64,000 bases of DNA from Streptomyces niger (GTDB lineage Bacteria > Actinomycetota > Actinomycetes > Streptomycetales > Streptomycetaceae). Position numbers and translations under genes: made by a program. A model generated the notes under the pieces. It was not told the origin of the DNA. It was given only the letters and a program-made list of their open reading frames with translations, and made no database searches. The stretch lies in the NCBI RefSeq assembly GCF_000718305.1, contig NZ_JOFQ01000024.1, positions 27,170 through 91,169 on the forward strand, read 5' to 3'. Shown one piece after another: positions 1-8,508 of this stretch (the stretch's first letter is position 1; the number at the start of each line of letters is the position of its first letter).

Positions 1-234
1 GAACATCAGCACCACGACGGCGAGCGCGATCCACGGGCTGAAGTGGTACGCGGACACGCCGGCCACGGACAGGACGAGCAGCACCTCCCCCGGCGCGTAC
101 GCCACGGAGGAGAGCGGGTCGGAGGCGAAGACGGGGAGTGCGATGCGCTTGGGGAGAAGCGTCTCTCCCAGCTTGTCGCTGCGCAGTGCGCGCCCGATCA
201 AGATGCGTTTGGGCACGTCGGTCAGTTTGGACAC
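1..234 (-). CDS. APC-family amino-acid permease, N-terminal part
   Basis: Only the first 78 codons lie in the window; the gene runs off the left edge. The peptide opens with a GTG codon and contains a basic stretch (KRILIGRALRSDKLGETLLP) followed by the phrase DPLSSVAYAPGE. That phrase is typical of the first helix of large APC-superfamily amino-acid/polyamine permeases of actinobacteria. A second hydrophobic stretch follows (SPWIALAVVVLMF). The protein should sit in the cytoplasmic membrane; the substrate cannot be told. No purine-rich ribosome site precedes the GTG, but TAGCAT stands 6 nt upstream on this strand, so a leaderless transcript is possible. The family call is good, the substrate unknown. 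Confidence 0.75.
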   Translation of the reverse strand, partial: MSKLTDVPKRILIGRALRSDKLGETLLPKRIALPVFASDPLSSVAYAPGEVLLVLSVAGVSAYHFSPWIALAVVVLMF

Positions 235-693
235 GCAGAGGATGCTAAGCCTTCGTCAAGGCCGTCGCCCACCCGCCACCCGAGGGGGCGAGGCGGCTCT
301 CGAAGCACGCCGCGCGACGGGACCGCGCCCCCTCGGAGGGCATCTCCGGGGCTACGGAATCCGTCGTGCCCATGGCTCGAACGGGCCGCGTACGCCCCCC
401 TTCCGCATCCCCCGAAAGGCGGAACTGCCTGCCCCGAGCGGGGTGTCCACACCCTCACCCCCGTGGAGGGTGGAGACAACCGATCCGCCGCGGGCGGCCG
501 GCGGGCGAGCAGACCCCTGACGCTGCGCCGCCCGCCGCGCACCCGCCGGTGCGCCCCGATGGTGGCATTCGCCACGGCCTCGGCACATTGCCGGTTCCCG
601 GCAATCTTTACGCGATTTTGATGGCTCACCGACCCCCGCTTGCCCCACCGTCCGGTGGCTGCGGAGCCGGTGGGCAGGGGACGTCCGGAGGAG
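235..693. other. Intergenic stretch between permease and pucR-like gene
   Basis: This 459-bp stretch has no convincing gene. It must hold the permease promoter at its left end and the downstream part of the pucR-like transcript at its right end. The open frames crossing it have no plausible start signal or recognisable domain. A small hairpin (587-605) is listed separately. Confidence 0.5.
587..605 (-). terminator. Short hairpin downstream of the PucR gene
   Basis: Inverted repeat ATTGCCGG-ttc-CCGGCAAT, 8 bp stem and 3-nt loop, about 90 nt past the stop codon of the PucR gene in its direction of transcription. It is short and lacks a clear T tract, so it is only a candidate terminator. Confidence 0.35.
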
Positions 694-1800
694 CTACAGC
701 GGCCGGTCCGGCCAGCCCAGTACGCGCGCGCCCATCGCCGCCGTCTCCAGCGTGTAGCGCTGCAGCCCGTCGGCCGGGTCGTAGCCGGTCAGCTCCTTGA
801 TGCGGGCCAGCCGGTAGGAGAGGGTGCGCACGCTGACCTGGAGCCGGCGGGCCGCCTCGGCGTTGACGTACGCGGTGGCCGCGCAGGCCCAGATCGTCTC
901 CAGCAGCGGCCGCGCGCCGCCGCGCCCCTGAGTCAGCGGCCCCAGCACGCTGCGCACCAGGTCGGCCATGGCGGCCCGGTCCCGCAGCAGGACGGGAAAG
1001 ACCAGCAGGTCGGCCGCGTACAGCACGGGGTCGGTCAGCTCCAGCTGGGTCGCGAGCTCCAGTGCGCCCAGCGCCTCCTCGTACGAGGTGACCACGCCAC
1101 CCGCACCGGCGTGCGGGCGGCCGACCGTGACCCGGTGCGCGGCGCGTCCGCCGGGGCCCGGGGTGCGGGCGTGCTGCGCGAAGGCGTCCAGGGCGCCGTC
1201 CCGGCCGCCCGGCGCCACGCACACCAGCCGCCCGGCCTTGGTGGCGATCAACACGTCGCGGTCCCCGAAACGGCTGAGCAGTTCGCGCTCCACGCGCCGG
1301 GCCACCGGATGCAGGTCGTCAAAGCGCTCCGGGCCCTCCGCGACGGCCACCGCGTGCTCCCCCGCCAGCCGCAGACCGAAGCGCTCGGCCCGCTCGGCGA
1401 GCCGGCCCAGGTCGCTGCGCCCGTAGAGCAGGTCGTCGACGAATTCGCGGCGCGCCGCCTCCTCCTGCCGGACCGCGAGCCGCTGGGCGCGCTCGTGTCC
1501 CTCGCCGAGCGCCGCGACCGCCGCCTCGACGGCCGCGAGCAGCGCGTCCCCGGTACGGGCCCGGTCGCCGGCGCTCGCGGCCCGCGCCACCCCGGGCAGC
1601 GAACCCCAGAGCCGACGGGTCTCCGCCAGGTAGCGGCCGATCAGCTCGCGCAGGCTCAGGCCCTCTTCGGCGGCCCGCTCGCCCAGGTCGCGCAGGACGT
1701 CCAGCTCGTCGCGGCGGGGCAGCCGCCCGGTCCGCGAGACCTCGTCGAGGAGGTCGGCGTAGCCGCCGAGGTCCTGCGATTCCGCTGCGCCGCGCTCCAC
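694..1800 (-). CDS. PucR-family transcriptional regulator
   Basis: A 368-residue cytoplasmic DNA-binding protein. The C-terminus carries the PucR-type helix-turn-helix with the typical phrase VSVRTLSYRLARIKELTGYD preceded by a Tyr-Val-Asn-Ala-Glu run. The middle resembles the GGDEF-like region of this family, and the N-terminal third is a helical region (residues about 10-110) similar to the RsbRD-like N-domain of many actinobacterial members. Start chosen at GTG 1800 because GCAGGAGC lies 8 nt before it; the frame is open further upstream without a better signal. The ligand is unknown. It stands alone between a permease and an ion-channel-like gene, both on the same strand; control of the permease is possible but not shown. 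Confidence 0.85.
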   Translation of the reverse strand: MERGAAESQDLGGYADLLDEVSRTGRLPRRDELDVLRDLGERAAEEGLSLRELIGRYLAETRRLWGSLPGVARAASAGDRARTGDALLAAVEAAVAALGEGHERAQRLAVRQEEAARREFVDDLLYGRSDLGRLAERAERFGLRLAGEHAVAVAEGPERFDDLHPVARRVERELLSRFGDRDVLIATKAGRLVCVAPGGRDGALDAFAQHARTPGPGGRAAHRVTVGRPHAGAGGVVTSYEEALGALELATQLELTDPVLYAADLLVFPVLLRDRAAMADLVRSVLGPLTQGRGGARPLLETIWACAATAYVNAEAARRLQVSVRTLSYRLARIKELTGYDPADGLQRYTLETAAMGARVLGWPDRPL

Positions 1801-1900
1801 TTGTCGTGCTCCCTGCCACCGCTCTGCCCGGCTCCTGCAAGCCGGTTCCGGGGCCTTGATCGCCGGCCTTGATTGCCGACTCCCGGACATCGGGACGGTA

Positions 1901-4009
1901 TCAATCCTGCCGGGACCCGGCAGATCCGTCCTGTCCGACCCCGGCAAGGCGGGGCCGGCGGCCCAGCAGCTCCCCCAGTCCCTCCCGGGTGGCGGCGATG
2001 ACCACCCGGTCCTCGGGCCGCAGGACGTAGTCGGGCGGCAGGTCGCGGACGAGGCGCGCCGGCTCCCAGCGTTGCCCGTGCGCCGCCATGGTCTCCGGAT
2101 CCTCGGCCGGGTCGGGGGACGCGCCGCTGTTCACGGCCACCACCCGCAGCCGCCCCGCCCGGAACACGTCGGCGGGCTTCCGGCCCACCAGTTCGGTCTG
2201 ATCGCGCACGTCCACGTGGGCGACGAGCAGCAGCCGGCGCTCGACGGGAATGGCGCCCAGTATCTGGCGGCCCATCATGGCGCCGGCGAAGGCGGGCGCC
2301 GCCAGGAAAGAGACGCTGCGGCTGCGGGTGACGGCGGTGGGATGGGCGGCGCGCAGCGTGCGGTAGACGGCGGTGGCGAACCGGTCGTCGAAGAGCCGCA
2401 GCGTCACGCGGAGCTGCGGCTTGACCGACCTGGCGTACAGCGACGCCTCCAGGTTGGTGCCGTCCTCGCTGGTCAGGGCGAGGAGCGTACGGGCGCGGGC
2501 GATGCCGGCCGCCTCCAGCACGCCGTCCTCGGTGGCGTCGCCGAGGACGGTCGGCACCCGGAGTCGACGGGCCAGCGGAATGCCGCGTGCGTCGGGGTCC
2601 TCCTCGACGCAGACCACCGGTACGCCCAGCTCGCGCAGCCGGGCCAGGACGCGGGTGCCGACCTTGCCGAGGCCGAGGAGGACGACGTGCCCGGAGAGGC
2701 CGCGCGGCGGGCGGCGCAGCGAGGACGCGTTGCGGAAGGTGCCGAGCGCTTCGAAGGCCGCGGCGACCAGGACCGGCAGCAGGAGCAGGCCGGTGAGCCC
2801 GGAGAGCAGCTGCAGCACCTTGCGGGCCATGCCGTCGTCGATCGCGGGGTCGTTGATCGCGAAGAGGTCCAGGAGGGAGAGGTAGACGGCGTGCATCGGT
2901 CGCTCCCCGGTGAGCAGCACGGAGAGCAGGGCCAGCGTCAGCACGGTGGCGACGATGCCGGCGACGGCCCAGCGCAGCCGAGGGGAGAACAGCGAGCTGA
3001 GGGGCGCGCCACGGCCGGTGAGGCGGCGGGCCGGCGGCCGCCGCCCGCGGTAGGAGACGGTCTCCAGCGCCACCGTGGCGCGGCCGGTGGCCGCCGCGGC
3101 CTCGGCGTCGTCGGGCAGCAGGGAGGGCCCGTCGTCGGCCGGGTGCCGGTGGCCGCGGCCGTGCCGGTGGCGGCCCGGCGGGGGCGGGGCCGGCGCGGGG
3201 TCACCCTCGTGGGCCGTCTCGTCCGAGGCGGCGGGCGAGAGGAGGGCCAGGGTGGCCAGGCTCTGGCCGGCGCGCGGCGGAGCGGGCGCGCCCGGGGTGT
3301 GCTCCACGGCCCGCAGCAGCAGCCCGTCGACCTCGATGACCTTGCTGGTGCCGGCCACCGCGGTGGCGGTGAGCGCGGGCGCGACGGTGTCGGCGTCGGA
3401 GAGGACGGTGGTGGACGCGTCTATGTCGGAGCTGTCGGACCAGACCACGGCGGCGGCCTGGTCCAGCAGCTCCTCCAGGTGCTGGCCGAGGCGGCGGTTG
3501 TAGAGGCGGATGACGAGCCGCAGGCGGGGATTCATGCGGCGGGCGCGCAGCGCGGCATGGATGTTGGTCTCGTCGTCGTCGTAGACGAGGGCCAGCGCGT
3601 CGGCCTCTTCCACGCCCGCCTCCGTGAGCGTCTCGTCGTCGGGCTCCGGCGCCCGCAGGACGCGTACGGAGTCCTCCGCCGCGTCCGACGGGGCGGCGTC
3701 GGACGCACGTCCGCCGTCGTCCGCGCGGCTGCCGTCCGCGGTGGTCGTCCGGCCGACCGCCGCGGTCACCCGGCCGAGGAGGGCGCTCGCCCGGCCGAGG
3801 CTGCCGCGCGCCGGCTCGGGGACGCGGGGGCCGCGCGGGTCGCGTACGGAGGGCACCACGAGGGTGACCCGCTCGCGGTAGACCTCGCGCAGCTCGACCG
3901 CGAGCCGGTGGGCCAGTGAGTCGTCGCCGCACACCACCATGTGCGGGGTGGGCGGATTCGGTAGGGGCTGCTGTGGCACAGGAGACGAAGAGGACACGTC
4001 GCCCAGCAT
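1901..4009 (-). CDS. RCK/TrkA-N ion-channel-like membrane protein
   Basis: A 702-residue protein with two Rossmann-type RCK (TrkA-N) modules around a short membrane part. The first module starts at about residue 23 (HMVVCGDDSLAHRLAVELR). Two hydrophobic helices lie in the middle (LRWAVAGIVATVLTLALLSV and a segment rich in Leu/Val near LLLLPVLVAAAFEAL). The second Rossmann motif is GHVVLLGLGKVGTRVLARL, with an acidic residue after the second strand (CVEEDPDAR). A TrkA-C-like end follows. The layout matches NAD-binding ion-transport proteins annotated as potassium channel-like in actinobacteria. A long Ala/Pro/His/Arg-rich linker precedes the membrane part. The canonical TVGYG filter is not visible, so the ion is uncertain. 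It sits next to two TrkA genes and kdpDE, which points to cation homeostasis. Confidence 0.8.
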   Translation of the reverse strand: MLGDVSSSSPVPQQPLPNPPTPHMVVCGDDSLAHRLAVELREVYRERVTLVVPSVRDPRGPRVPEPARGSLGRASALLGRVTAAVGRTTTADGSRADDGGRASDAAPSDAAEDSVRVLRAPEPDDETLTEAGVEEADALALVYDDDETNIHAALRARRMNPRLRLVIRLYNRRLGQHLEELLDQAAAVVWSDSSDIDASTTVLSDADTVAPALTATAVAGTSKVIEVDGLLLRAVEHTPGAPAPPRAGQSLATLALLSPAASDETAHEGDPAPAPPPPGRHRHGRGHRHPADDGPSLLPDDAEAAAATGRATVALETVSYRGRRPPARRLTGRGAPLSSLFSPRLRWAVAGIVATVLTLALLSVLLTGERPMHAVYLSLLDLFAINDPAIDDGMARKVLQLLSGLTGLLLLPVLVAAAFEALGTFRNASSLRRPPRGLSGHVVLLGLGKVGTRVLARLRELGVPVVCVEEDPDARGIPLARRLRVPTVLGDATEDGVLEAAGIARARTLLALTSEDGTNLEASLYARSVKPQLRVTLRLFDDRFATAVYRTLRAAHPTAVTRSRSVSFLAAPAFAGAMMGRQILGAIPVERRLLLVAHVDVRDQTELVGRKPADVFRAGRLRVVAVNSGASPDPAEDPETMAAHGQRWEPARLVRDLPPDYVLRPEDRVVIAATREGLGELLGRRPRLAGVGQDGSAGSRQD

Positions 4010-4103
4010 GCCTGTTCGAAGATCATCCAGTCAGCCCGTTCCGGCCCACGATGCCCGTACCGGCCCCGACCGCACCTCCTGGCCCGACCGAAGGAGTCCC
4101 GCA

Positions 4104-4793
4104 GTGACCGACCGGACCGAACCGCCGGCGGGCCCCGGCTTTCCCGCGCCGCCCTGGCGCGCCCGCGGCAGCCTGTGGCTGTCCCTCTTCCGTACGCGCG
4201 CGCCGCTGCCGCTCCCCACCGGCCTCACGCCCCTCGGCAGCCGGCGCCTGCTCGCCGTCCTGCTCGTGCGCTACACGGAGGGGACGCTCCGGTACGACGA
4301 GTTCGCGGTCGCCTCCCCGGTCCGCAGCGGCCGCCACGTGGGGCTGCACTGCCACGGCATCTGGGTGGACTCCGAGGCTTCGTTGCGCGGCGGCCGCGAC
4401 CTGTGGGGCATCCCGAAGGAGCCGGCCCGGTTCTCCTGGAGCGCGGACTCCGTCCGCGTGTCCGACGACGCCGGGACGATCGCGGCCCTCCGCGTGGGGC
4501 CGCACGGCAGGTGGCGCGTTCCGGTGCCGTACGCCCCCGGCCACGTCTTCGGGCGGATCGGCGCGGACCGCGTCCAGCTAGCCGGCCGGCTCTCCGGGCG
4601 GCTGCGGACCGGCCGGCTCGGCGCCTTGGAGTGGAGTGGGCGACTGCCGGAGCTGCGGCGCGCGGAGCCGTTCTGCGCGCTGGCTCTCTCCCCCGCGCGC
4701 TTCTTCTTCCCGGCGGGGACCGTCGTCGACTCCCGGGGCGGGCCACTGCCGGGGCGCCCCGGCCGGGCCACCGGCCCCGACCCACGCGCCTGA
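4104..4793 (+). CDS. Acetoacetate decarboxylase-fold protein
   Basis: A 229-residue protein of the acetoacetate decarboxylase-like superfamily. The signature DLWGIPKEPA places Lys105 where the Schiff-base lysine of the family lies. In the clostridial decarboxylase a second lysine follows; here it is Glu106, so true acetoacetate decarboxylation is doubtful. Start at GTG 4104 has AAGGAG 7 nt upstream. The gene is divergent from the ion-channel-like gene and reads toward the trkA pair. No membrane segment is seen. Related actinobacterial members may act as decarboxylases, dehydratases or aldolases; which one cannot be said. Confidence 0.75.
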   Translation: MTDRTEPPAGPGFPAPPWRARGSLWLSLFRTRAPLPLPTGLTPLGSRRLLAVLLVRYTEGTLRYDEFAVASPVRSGRHVGLHCHGIWVDSEASLRGGRDLWGIPKEPARFSWSADSVRVSDDAGTIAALRVGPHGRWRVPVPYAPGHVFGRIGADRVQLAGRLSGRLRTGRLGALEWSGRLPELRRAEPFCALALSPARFFFPAGTVVDSRGGPLPGRPGRATGPDPRA

Positions 4794-5021
4794 ACAGGGG
4801 TCGGCACGTCCGGCGAAGGGCAGAAGTCCCGTCGTCCGGCCTGCCGGTTACGGTGGTGTCGCACATCAGCGGGGGGCAACTCCCCCGTTGCCGCATAAGC
4901 TCGTGACCGGGCGGTGCCGGGGCCGGGTGCCCCGGGCGGCCCCGTCCGCCGGAAAGAAAGTTGTGAGCAGGGTGTTGAGGCAGGCCAGCGGGCCTACGAG
5001 GAGTGCGGGGTAAGCGGGACG

Positions 5022-5690
5022 ATGCACATCGTCATCATGGGCTGCGGGCGGGTCGGATCCGCGCTCGCACAGACCCTGGAGAACCAGGGCCACACGATCG
5101 CCGTGGTCGACCAGGACCCCACCGCCTTCCGGCGGCTGGGCTCCGGCTTCGGGGGCCGCCGGGTGACCGGCGTCGGCTTCGACCAGGACACGCTCCGCGA
5201 GGCGGGCATCGAGGAGGCCGGCGCGTTCGCGGCGGTCAGCAGCGGCGACAACTCCAACATCATCGCCGCCCGGGTGGCCCGGGAGATGTTCGGCGTGGAG
5301 AACGTCGCGGCCCGCATCTACGACCCGCGCCGCGCCGAGGTCTACCAGCGCCTGGGCATCCCGACCGTGGCGACCGTCCGCTGGACCGCGGACCAGATGC
5401 TGCGCCGGCTGCTGCCCTCGGGCGCCGAGCCGCTGTGGCGGGACCCCAGCGGCGGTGTGCAGCTCGCCGAGGTGCACACCGACGCCTCCTGGGTCGGCCA
5501 CAAGGTCAGCCGCCTCCAGGAGGAGACCGGGGTACGGGTGGCGTTCCTCACCCGGCTGGGCGAGGCCATACTGCCGACCTCGCAGACCGTCCTGCAGGAG
5601 GGCGACCTGGTGCACGTGATGATGCGCACCGACGACGTGGAGAAGGTCGAGGCGGCGTTCGCCGAAGGGCCCGAGGAGGCAGGCGCATGA
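5022..5690 (+). CDS. trkA: TrkA-family potassium uptake regulator, first copy
   Basis: A 222-residue cytoplasmic protein with one Rossmann NAD-binding domain (MHIVIMGCGRVGSALAQ at the N-terminus, Asp-Gln-Asp at the end of strand 2) and a C-terminal TrkA-C domain from about residue 145. Proteins of this kind gate Trk/Ktr potassium channels in response to NAD(H) or nucleotides; TrkA-C domains of some relatives bind c-di-AMP. The ATG at 5022 is the only start that keeps the Rossmann strand at the N-terminus. Its stop codon overlaps the next trkA start (ATGA), so the two are translationally coupled and probably work as a pair. No membrane TrkH/KtrB partner lies in the window. Confidence 0.9.
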   Translation: MHIVIMGCGRVGSALAQTLENQGHTIAVVDQDPTAFRRLGSGFGGRRVTGVGFDQDTLREAGIEEAGAFAAVSSGDNSNIIAARVAREMFGVENVAARIYDPRRAEVYQRLGIPTVATVRWTADQMLRRLLPSGAEPLWRDPSGGVQLAEVHTDASWVGHKVSRLQEETGVRVAFLTRLGEAILPTSQTVLQEGDLVHVMMRTDDVEKVEAAFAEGPEEAGA

Positions 5691-6358
5691 GGGTCGCGAT
5701 CGCTGGTGCGGGAGCGGTGGGACGCTCCATCGCGGGAGAGCTCCTGGAAAACGGCCACGAGATCCTGCTGATCGACAAGGCGCCCACCGCCATCTCGGTG
5801 GAGCGGGTGCCGCAGGCCGAGTGGCTGCTGGCCGACGCCTGTGAGATCACCTCGCTGGACGAGGCGGCGCTGCAGCGGTGCAACGTCGTCATCGCGGCGA
5901 CCGGTGACGACAAGGTCAACCTCGTCGTCTCGCTGCTGGCCAAGACCGAGTACGGCGTGCCGCGGGTGGTCGCCCGCGTCAACAACCCGAAGAACGAGTG
6001 GCTCTTCAACGAGTCCTGGGGCGTCGACGTCGCGGTCTCCACGCCGCGCCTGATGTCCGCGCTGGTCGAGGAGGCGGTGAGCGTCGGCGACCTGGTACGG
6101 CTGCTGCGCTTCAGCCACGGCGACGCCAACCTCGTCGAGCTGACGCTGCCGCCGGAGGCGGCGCTCGCGGGCACCCAGGTCGGCGACGTGGAGTGGCCCG
6201 AGGACACCTCGCTGGTGACGATCATCCGCGGGACGCGGGTGCTGACGCCGAACAAGGAGGACGCGCTGGAGGCCGGTGACGAGTTGCTGTTCGTCGCGGC
6301 GCAGGCGCGGGAGGAGCAGTTGGAGGACCTGCTCTCGATGCGGCGGCCTACGGAGTAG
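5687..6358 (+). CDS. trkA: TrkA-family potassium uptake regulator, second copy
   Basis: A 223-residue paralogue of the preceding gene. It has the GAGAVGRSIAG Rossmann loop at the N-terminus, an Asp-Lys at the end of strand 2, and a TrkA-C domain whose last strand reads GDELLFVAAQAREE. The start ATG overlaps the stop of the first copy by 4 nt. The two share fold and length but are clearly diverged, so this is an old tandem pair rather than a recent duplication. Transcription should end at the long palindrome just downstream. The membrane channel it controls must be encoded elsewhere. Confidence 0.9.
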   Translation: MRVAIAGAGAVGRSIAGELLENGHEILLIDKAPTAISVERVPQAEWLLADACEITSLDEAALQRCNVVIAATGDDKVNLVVSLLAKTEYGVPRVVARVNNPKNEWLFNESWGVDVAVSTPRLMSALVEEAVSVGDLVRLLRFSHGDANLVELTLPPEAALAGTQVGDVEWPEDTSLVTIIRGTRVLTPNKEDALEAGDELLFVAAQAREEQLEDLLSMRRPTE

Positions 6359-6371
6359 GCGGTGAGCCGAC

Positions 6372-6419
6372 CGATGGCGGAGGGCCCGGAACCGTACGGT
6401 TCCGGGCCCTCCGCCATCG
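6372..6419. terminator. 48-bp perfect palindrome between convergent genes
   Basis: A perfect inverted repeat with 24-bp arms centred between bases 6395 and 6396 (centre ACCGTACGGT), 13 nt after the second trkA stop. It separates that gene from the convergent DUF3159 gene and can act on both strands. There is no T tract, as is common in Streptomyces. Confidence 0.85.
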
Positions 6420-6510
6420 CATCAGGGGCGCGGGGCGTGTCGGTCATGCGGCCCCGCCGCGTGGGCGCGGCCGGTCACCGCGGCGCCGCACCAGGCGATG
6501 ACTGCCGCGG

Positions 6511-7278
6511 CTAGACGTCCCGGGTCGTCGACTCTTGAGCGCGGACCCGGTCCTCCGCCTCCATCTCCGCGATCACGTCGATCGGGGCCGGGGCCTTCGC
6601 GAGGAAGATCCAGGTGAGGTAGACGCAGAGCAGGAACGGGGGGATGCCGAGCGCGACCTTGACCCAGCCGAGCTGCGTCGCATCGCCCCACCAGTACAGC
6701 GGGAAGAGGATCGCCGACTTGGCGAGCAGGATGATGCCCCAGGCCCAGGTGGACTTGGTGTACGCCGAGAGCCGGCCGGGGTTGCGGGTGCGCCAGGAGA
6801 GGTTCTCGCGCAGTATCGGGCCGAGCAACACGCCGATCAGCGGGAACTTGAAGAGCGCCGAGACGATGTAGACGACCGCGAGCCCCAGCGTGTAGAGCAT
6901 GCCGGGCAGGTAGAAGTTCTTGGCGTTGCCGGACATCATCGCGAAGACCGCGCCGAACGCCACGCCGAAGACGCCGCTGAGGGCGTGCTTGAGCGTCTGC
7001 TTCCGGGCCAGCCGGGCCAGCGCGAGGACGACCGTGAGGCCGACGGCCACGATCGCGGCCAGCTGGATGTCCCGCTTGATCGTGTAGAGCAGGACGAAGA
7101 CCAGCCCCGGCACGGTGGTGTCCACCATGCCCCAGACCCCGCCGAACGCTTCCAGCAGCGCCTTCTCGGCGGACTCCTTGCCCGGTGCGTGCGCCCCCCG
7201 GCGATGGCCGGACGGCGCCGTGGCGTCGTCCGTCGGCTGATCCTCGTTGCTCGTGGTCGTCTTCTCGAACGACGTCAC
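6511..7278 (-). CDS. DUF3159 family membrane protein
   Basis: A 255-residue integral membrane protein of the actinobacterial DUF3159 family. After a charged, Thr-rich N-terminal tail of about 45 residues it has about six hydrophobic helices (for example GLVFVLLYTIKRDIQLAAIV and GVAFGAVFAMMSGNAKNFYL). The conserved stretch RENLSWRTRNPGRLSAYTKS sits before the last third. GTG 7278 is preceded by AGGAG at 8 nt. It starts 3 nt after the stop of the OB-fold gene, so the two form a unit. The function of DUF3159 is unknown; the membrane location is clear from the sequence. Confidence 0.85.
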   Translation of the reverse strand: MTSFEKTTTSNEDQPTDDATAPSGHRRGAHAPGKESAEKALLEAFGGVWGMVDTTVPGLVFVLLYTIKRDIQLAAIVAVGLTVVLALARLARKQTLKHALSGVFGVAFGAVFAMMSGNAKNFYLPGMLYTLGLAVVYIVSALFKFPLIGVLLGPILRENLSWRTRNPGRLSAYTKSTWAWGIILLAKSAILFPLYWWGDATQLGWVKVALGIPPFLLCVYLTWIFLAKAPAPIDVIAEMEAEDRVRAQESTTRDV

Positions 7279-7281
7279 CGG

Positions 7282-7680
7282 CTACTCCTGTCCGAGCGGT
7301 CGGAGTTCGTACTTCGGATTGAACAGCACCCGGCGCCCGTGGCTCATGGAGATCCGGCCGGAGGCGATGAGCTTACGGCCCGGTTCGATACCGGTGATGG
7401 CGCGCCGGCCGAGCCAGACCACGTCCAGCGCCGCCGAGCCGTCGAACAGCTCGGCCTCCAGCGCCGGCACCCCGGCCCGAGGGCGCAGCGTGACGTGCCG
7501 CAGCGTACCCGTGACCTTCACGATCTGGCGGTCGTCGCAGTCGCAGATCCGCGTACAGCCCGCGTTCTGCGCGTCCTGCTGCAGCTCGGCGGACTGCAGC
7601 TCCTCCTCGGAGGAGGACAGCCTGTCGAGCATCCGGCGGAAGCGTCCGGCCGGCTTCTCGGAACGGGTCCCAGCACTCAT
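7282..7680 (-). CDS. OB-fold nucleic-acid-binding domain protein
   Basis: A 132-residue protein with an OB-fold of the tRNA-anticodon/RecG-wedge type: VTGTLRHVTLRP forms strand 1, AALDVVWLGRR strand 3, GRKLIASGRIS strands 4-5. A short helical N-terminus with an acidic Ser-Glu run precedes it. Start taken at ATG 7680 because the conserved text begins there; an in-frame GTG lies at 7716. It is followed directly by the DUF3159 gene and preceded by kdpE convergently on the same strand 79 nt away. Binding to single-stranded nucleic acid is likely from the fold only. Confidence 0.75.
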   Translation of the reverse strand: MSAGTRSEKPAGRFRRMLDRLSSSEEELQSAELQQDAQNAGCTRICDCDDRQIVKVTGTLRHVTLRPRAGVPALEAELFDGSAALDVVWLGRRAITGIEPGRKLIASGRISMSHGRRVLFNPKYELRPLGQE

Positions 7681-7759
7681 ACAGCCAGCGTACCGGCCGC
7701 CTCCCGGCGGGATCACCGGCCCGAGCCCGGTGACCGGGAGCAGCGGAGCCGGATACGGA

Positions 7760-8443
7760 TCACTGTTCGAAGCGGTAGCCCATGCCCGGCTCGGTGACGA
7801 AGTGCCGCGGATGGGACGGATCCGCCTCCAGCTTGCGGCGCAGCTGGGCCATGTAGACCCGCAGATAGTTGGACTCGGTCCCGTACGAGGGCCCCCAGAC
7901 CTCCTGCAGCAGCTGTTTCTGGCTGACCAGCCGGCCGGTGTTGCGGACCAGGACCTCCAGCAGGTGCCACTCGGTGGGGGTGAGCCGGACGTCGCGGCCG
8001 CCGCGGTTGACCTTCTTGGCGGCCAGGTCGACGGTGAACCCCTCGGTCTCGACCAGGACGGCGGCGTCGGCGGGCCCGGTGGGCTCGGCGCGGCGCACGG
8101 CGGCCCGCAGCCGGGCCAGCAGCTCGTCCATGCCGAACGGCTTGGTGACGTAGTCGTCGGCGCCCGCGTCCAGCGCCTCGACCTTCTCGTCGGAGGTCTG
8201 CCGGGCGGAGAGCACCAGGATCGGCACCCGGGTCCAGCCGCGCAGTCCCCTGATCACGTCCACGCCGTCCATGTCGGGCAGGCCGAGGTCGAGGACGACC
8301 ACGTCGGGGTGGCGGGCGGCGGCGAGCCGGAGCGCGGTGGCGCCGTCGGGCGCGGCGTCCACCTCGTACTTGCGCGCCTTGAGGTTGATCACGAGGGCGC
8401 GGACGATCTGCGGCTCGTCATCGACCACGAGCACCCGGTTCAT
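7760..8443 (-). CDS. kdpE: KdpE response regulator
   Basis: A 227-residue OmpR/PhoB-type response regulator. The receiver domain (1-120) has the acidic pair Asp8-Asp9, phospho-acceptor Asp52 (VVLDLGLPD) and Lys of TKPFG. The C-terminal winged helix includes LTPTEWHLLEVLVRN and the recognition-helix region ESNYLRVYMAQLRRKLE, which is typical of KdpE. It pairs with KdpD encoded 65 nt upstream. KdpDE normally switch on the high-affinity potassium ATPase kdpFABC under potassium limitation; no kdpFABC genes are in this window. Start ATG 8443 follows GGAAAGGC. Confidence 0.92.
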   Translation of the reverse strand: MNRVLVVDDEPQIVRALVINLKARKYEVDAAPDGATALRLAAARHPDVVVLDLGLPDMDGVDVIRGLRGWTRVPILVLSARQTSDEKVEALDAGADDYVTKPFGMDELLARLRAAVRRAEPTGPADAAVLVETEGFTVDLAAKKVNRGGRDVRLTPTEWHLLEVLVRNTGRLVSQKQLLQEVWGPSYGTESNYLRVYMAQLRRKLEADPSHPRHFVTEPGMGYRFEQ

Positions 8444-8508
8444 CGGGCCTGCCTTTCCCGCGGACGGCACCGGAGCCGCCGCAGTCGGTGTACGGGGAGC
8501 GGGCGCGC

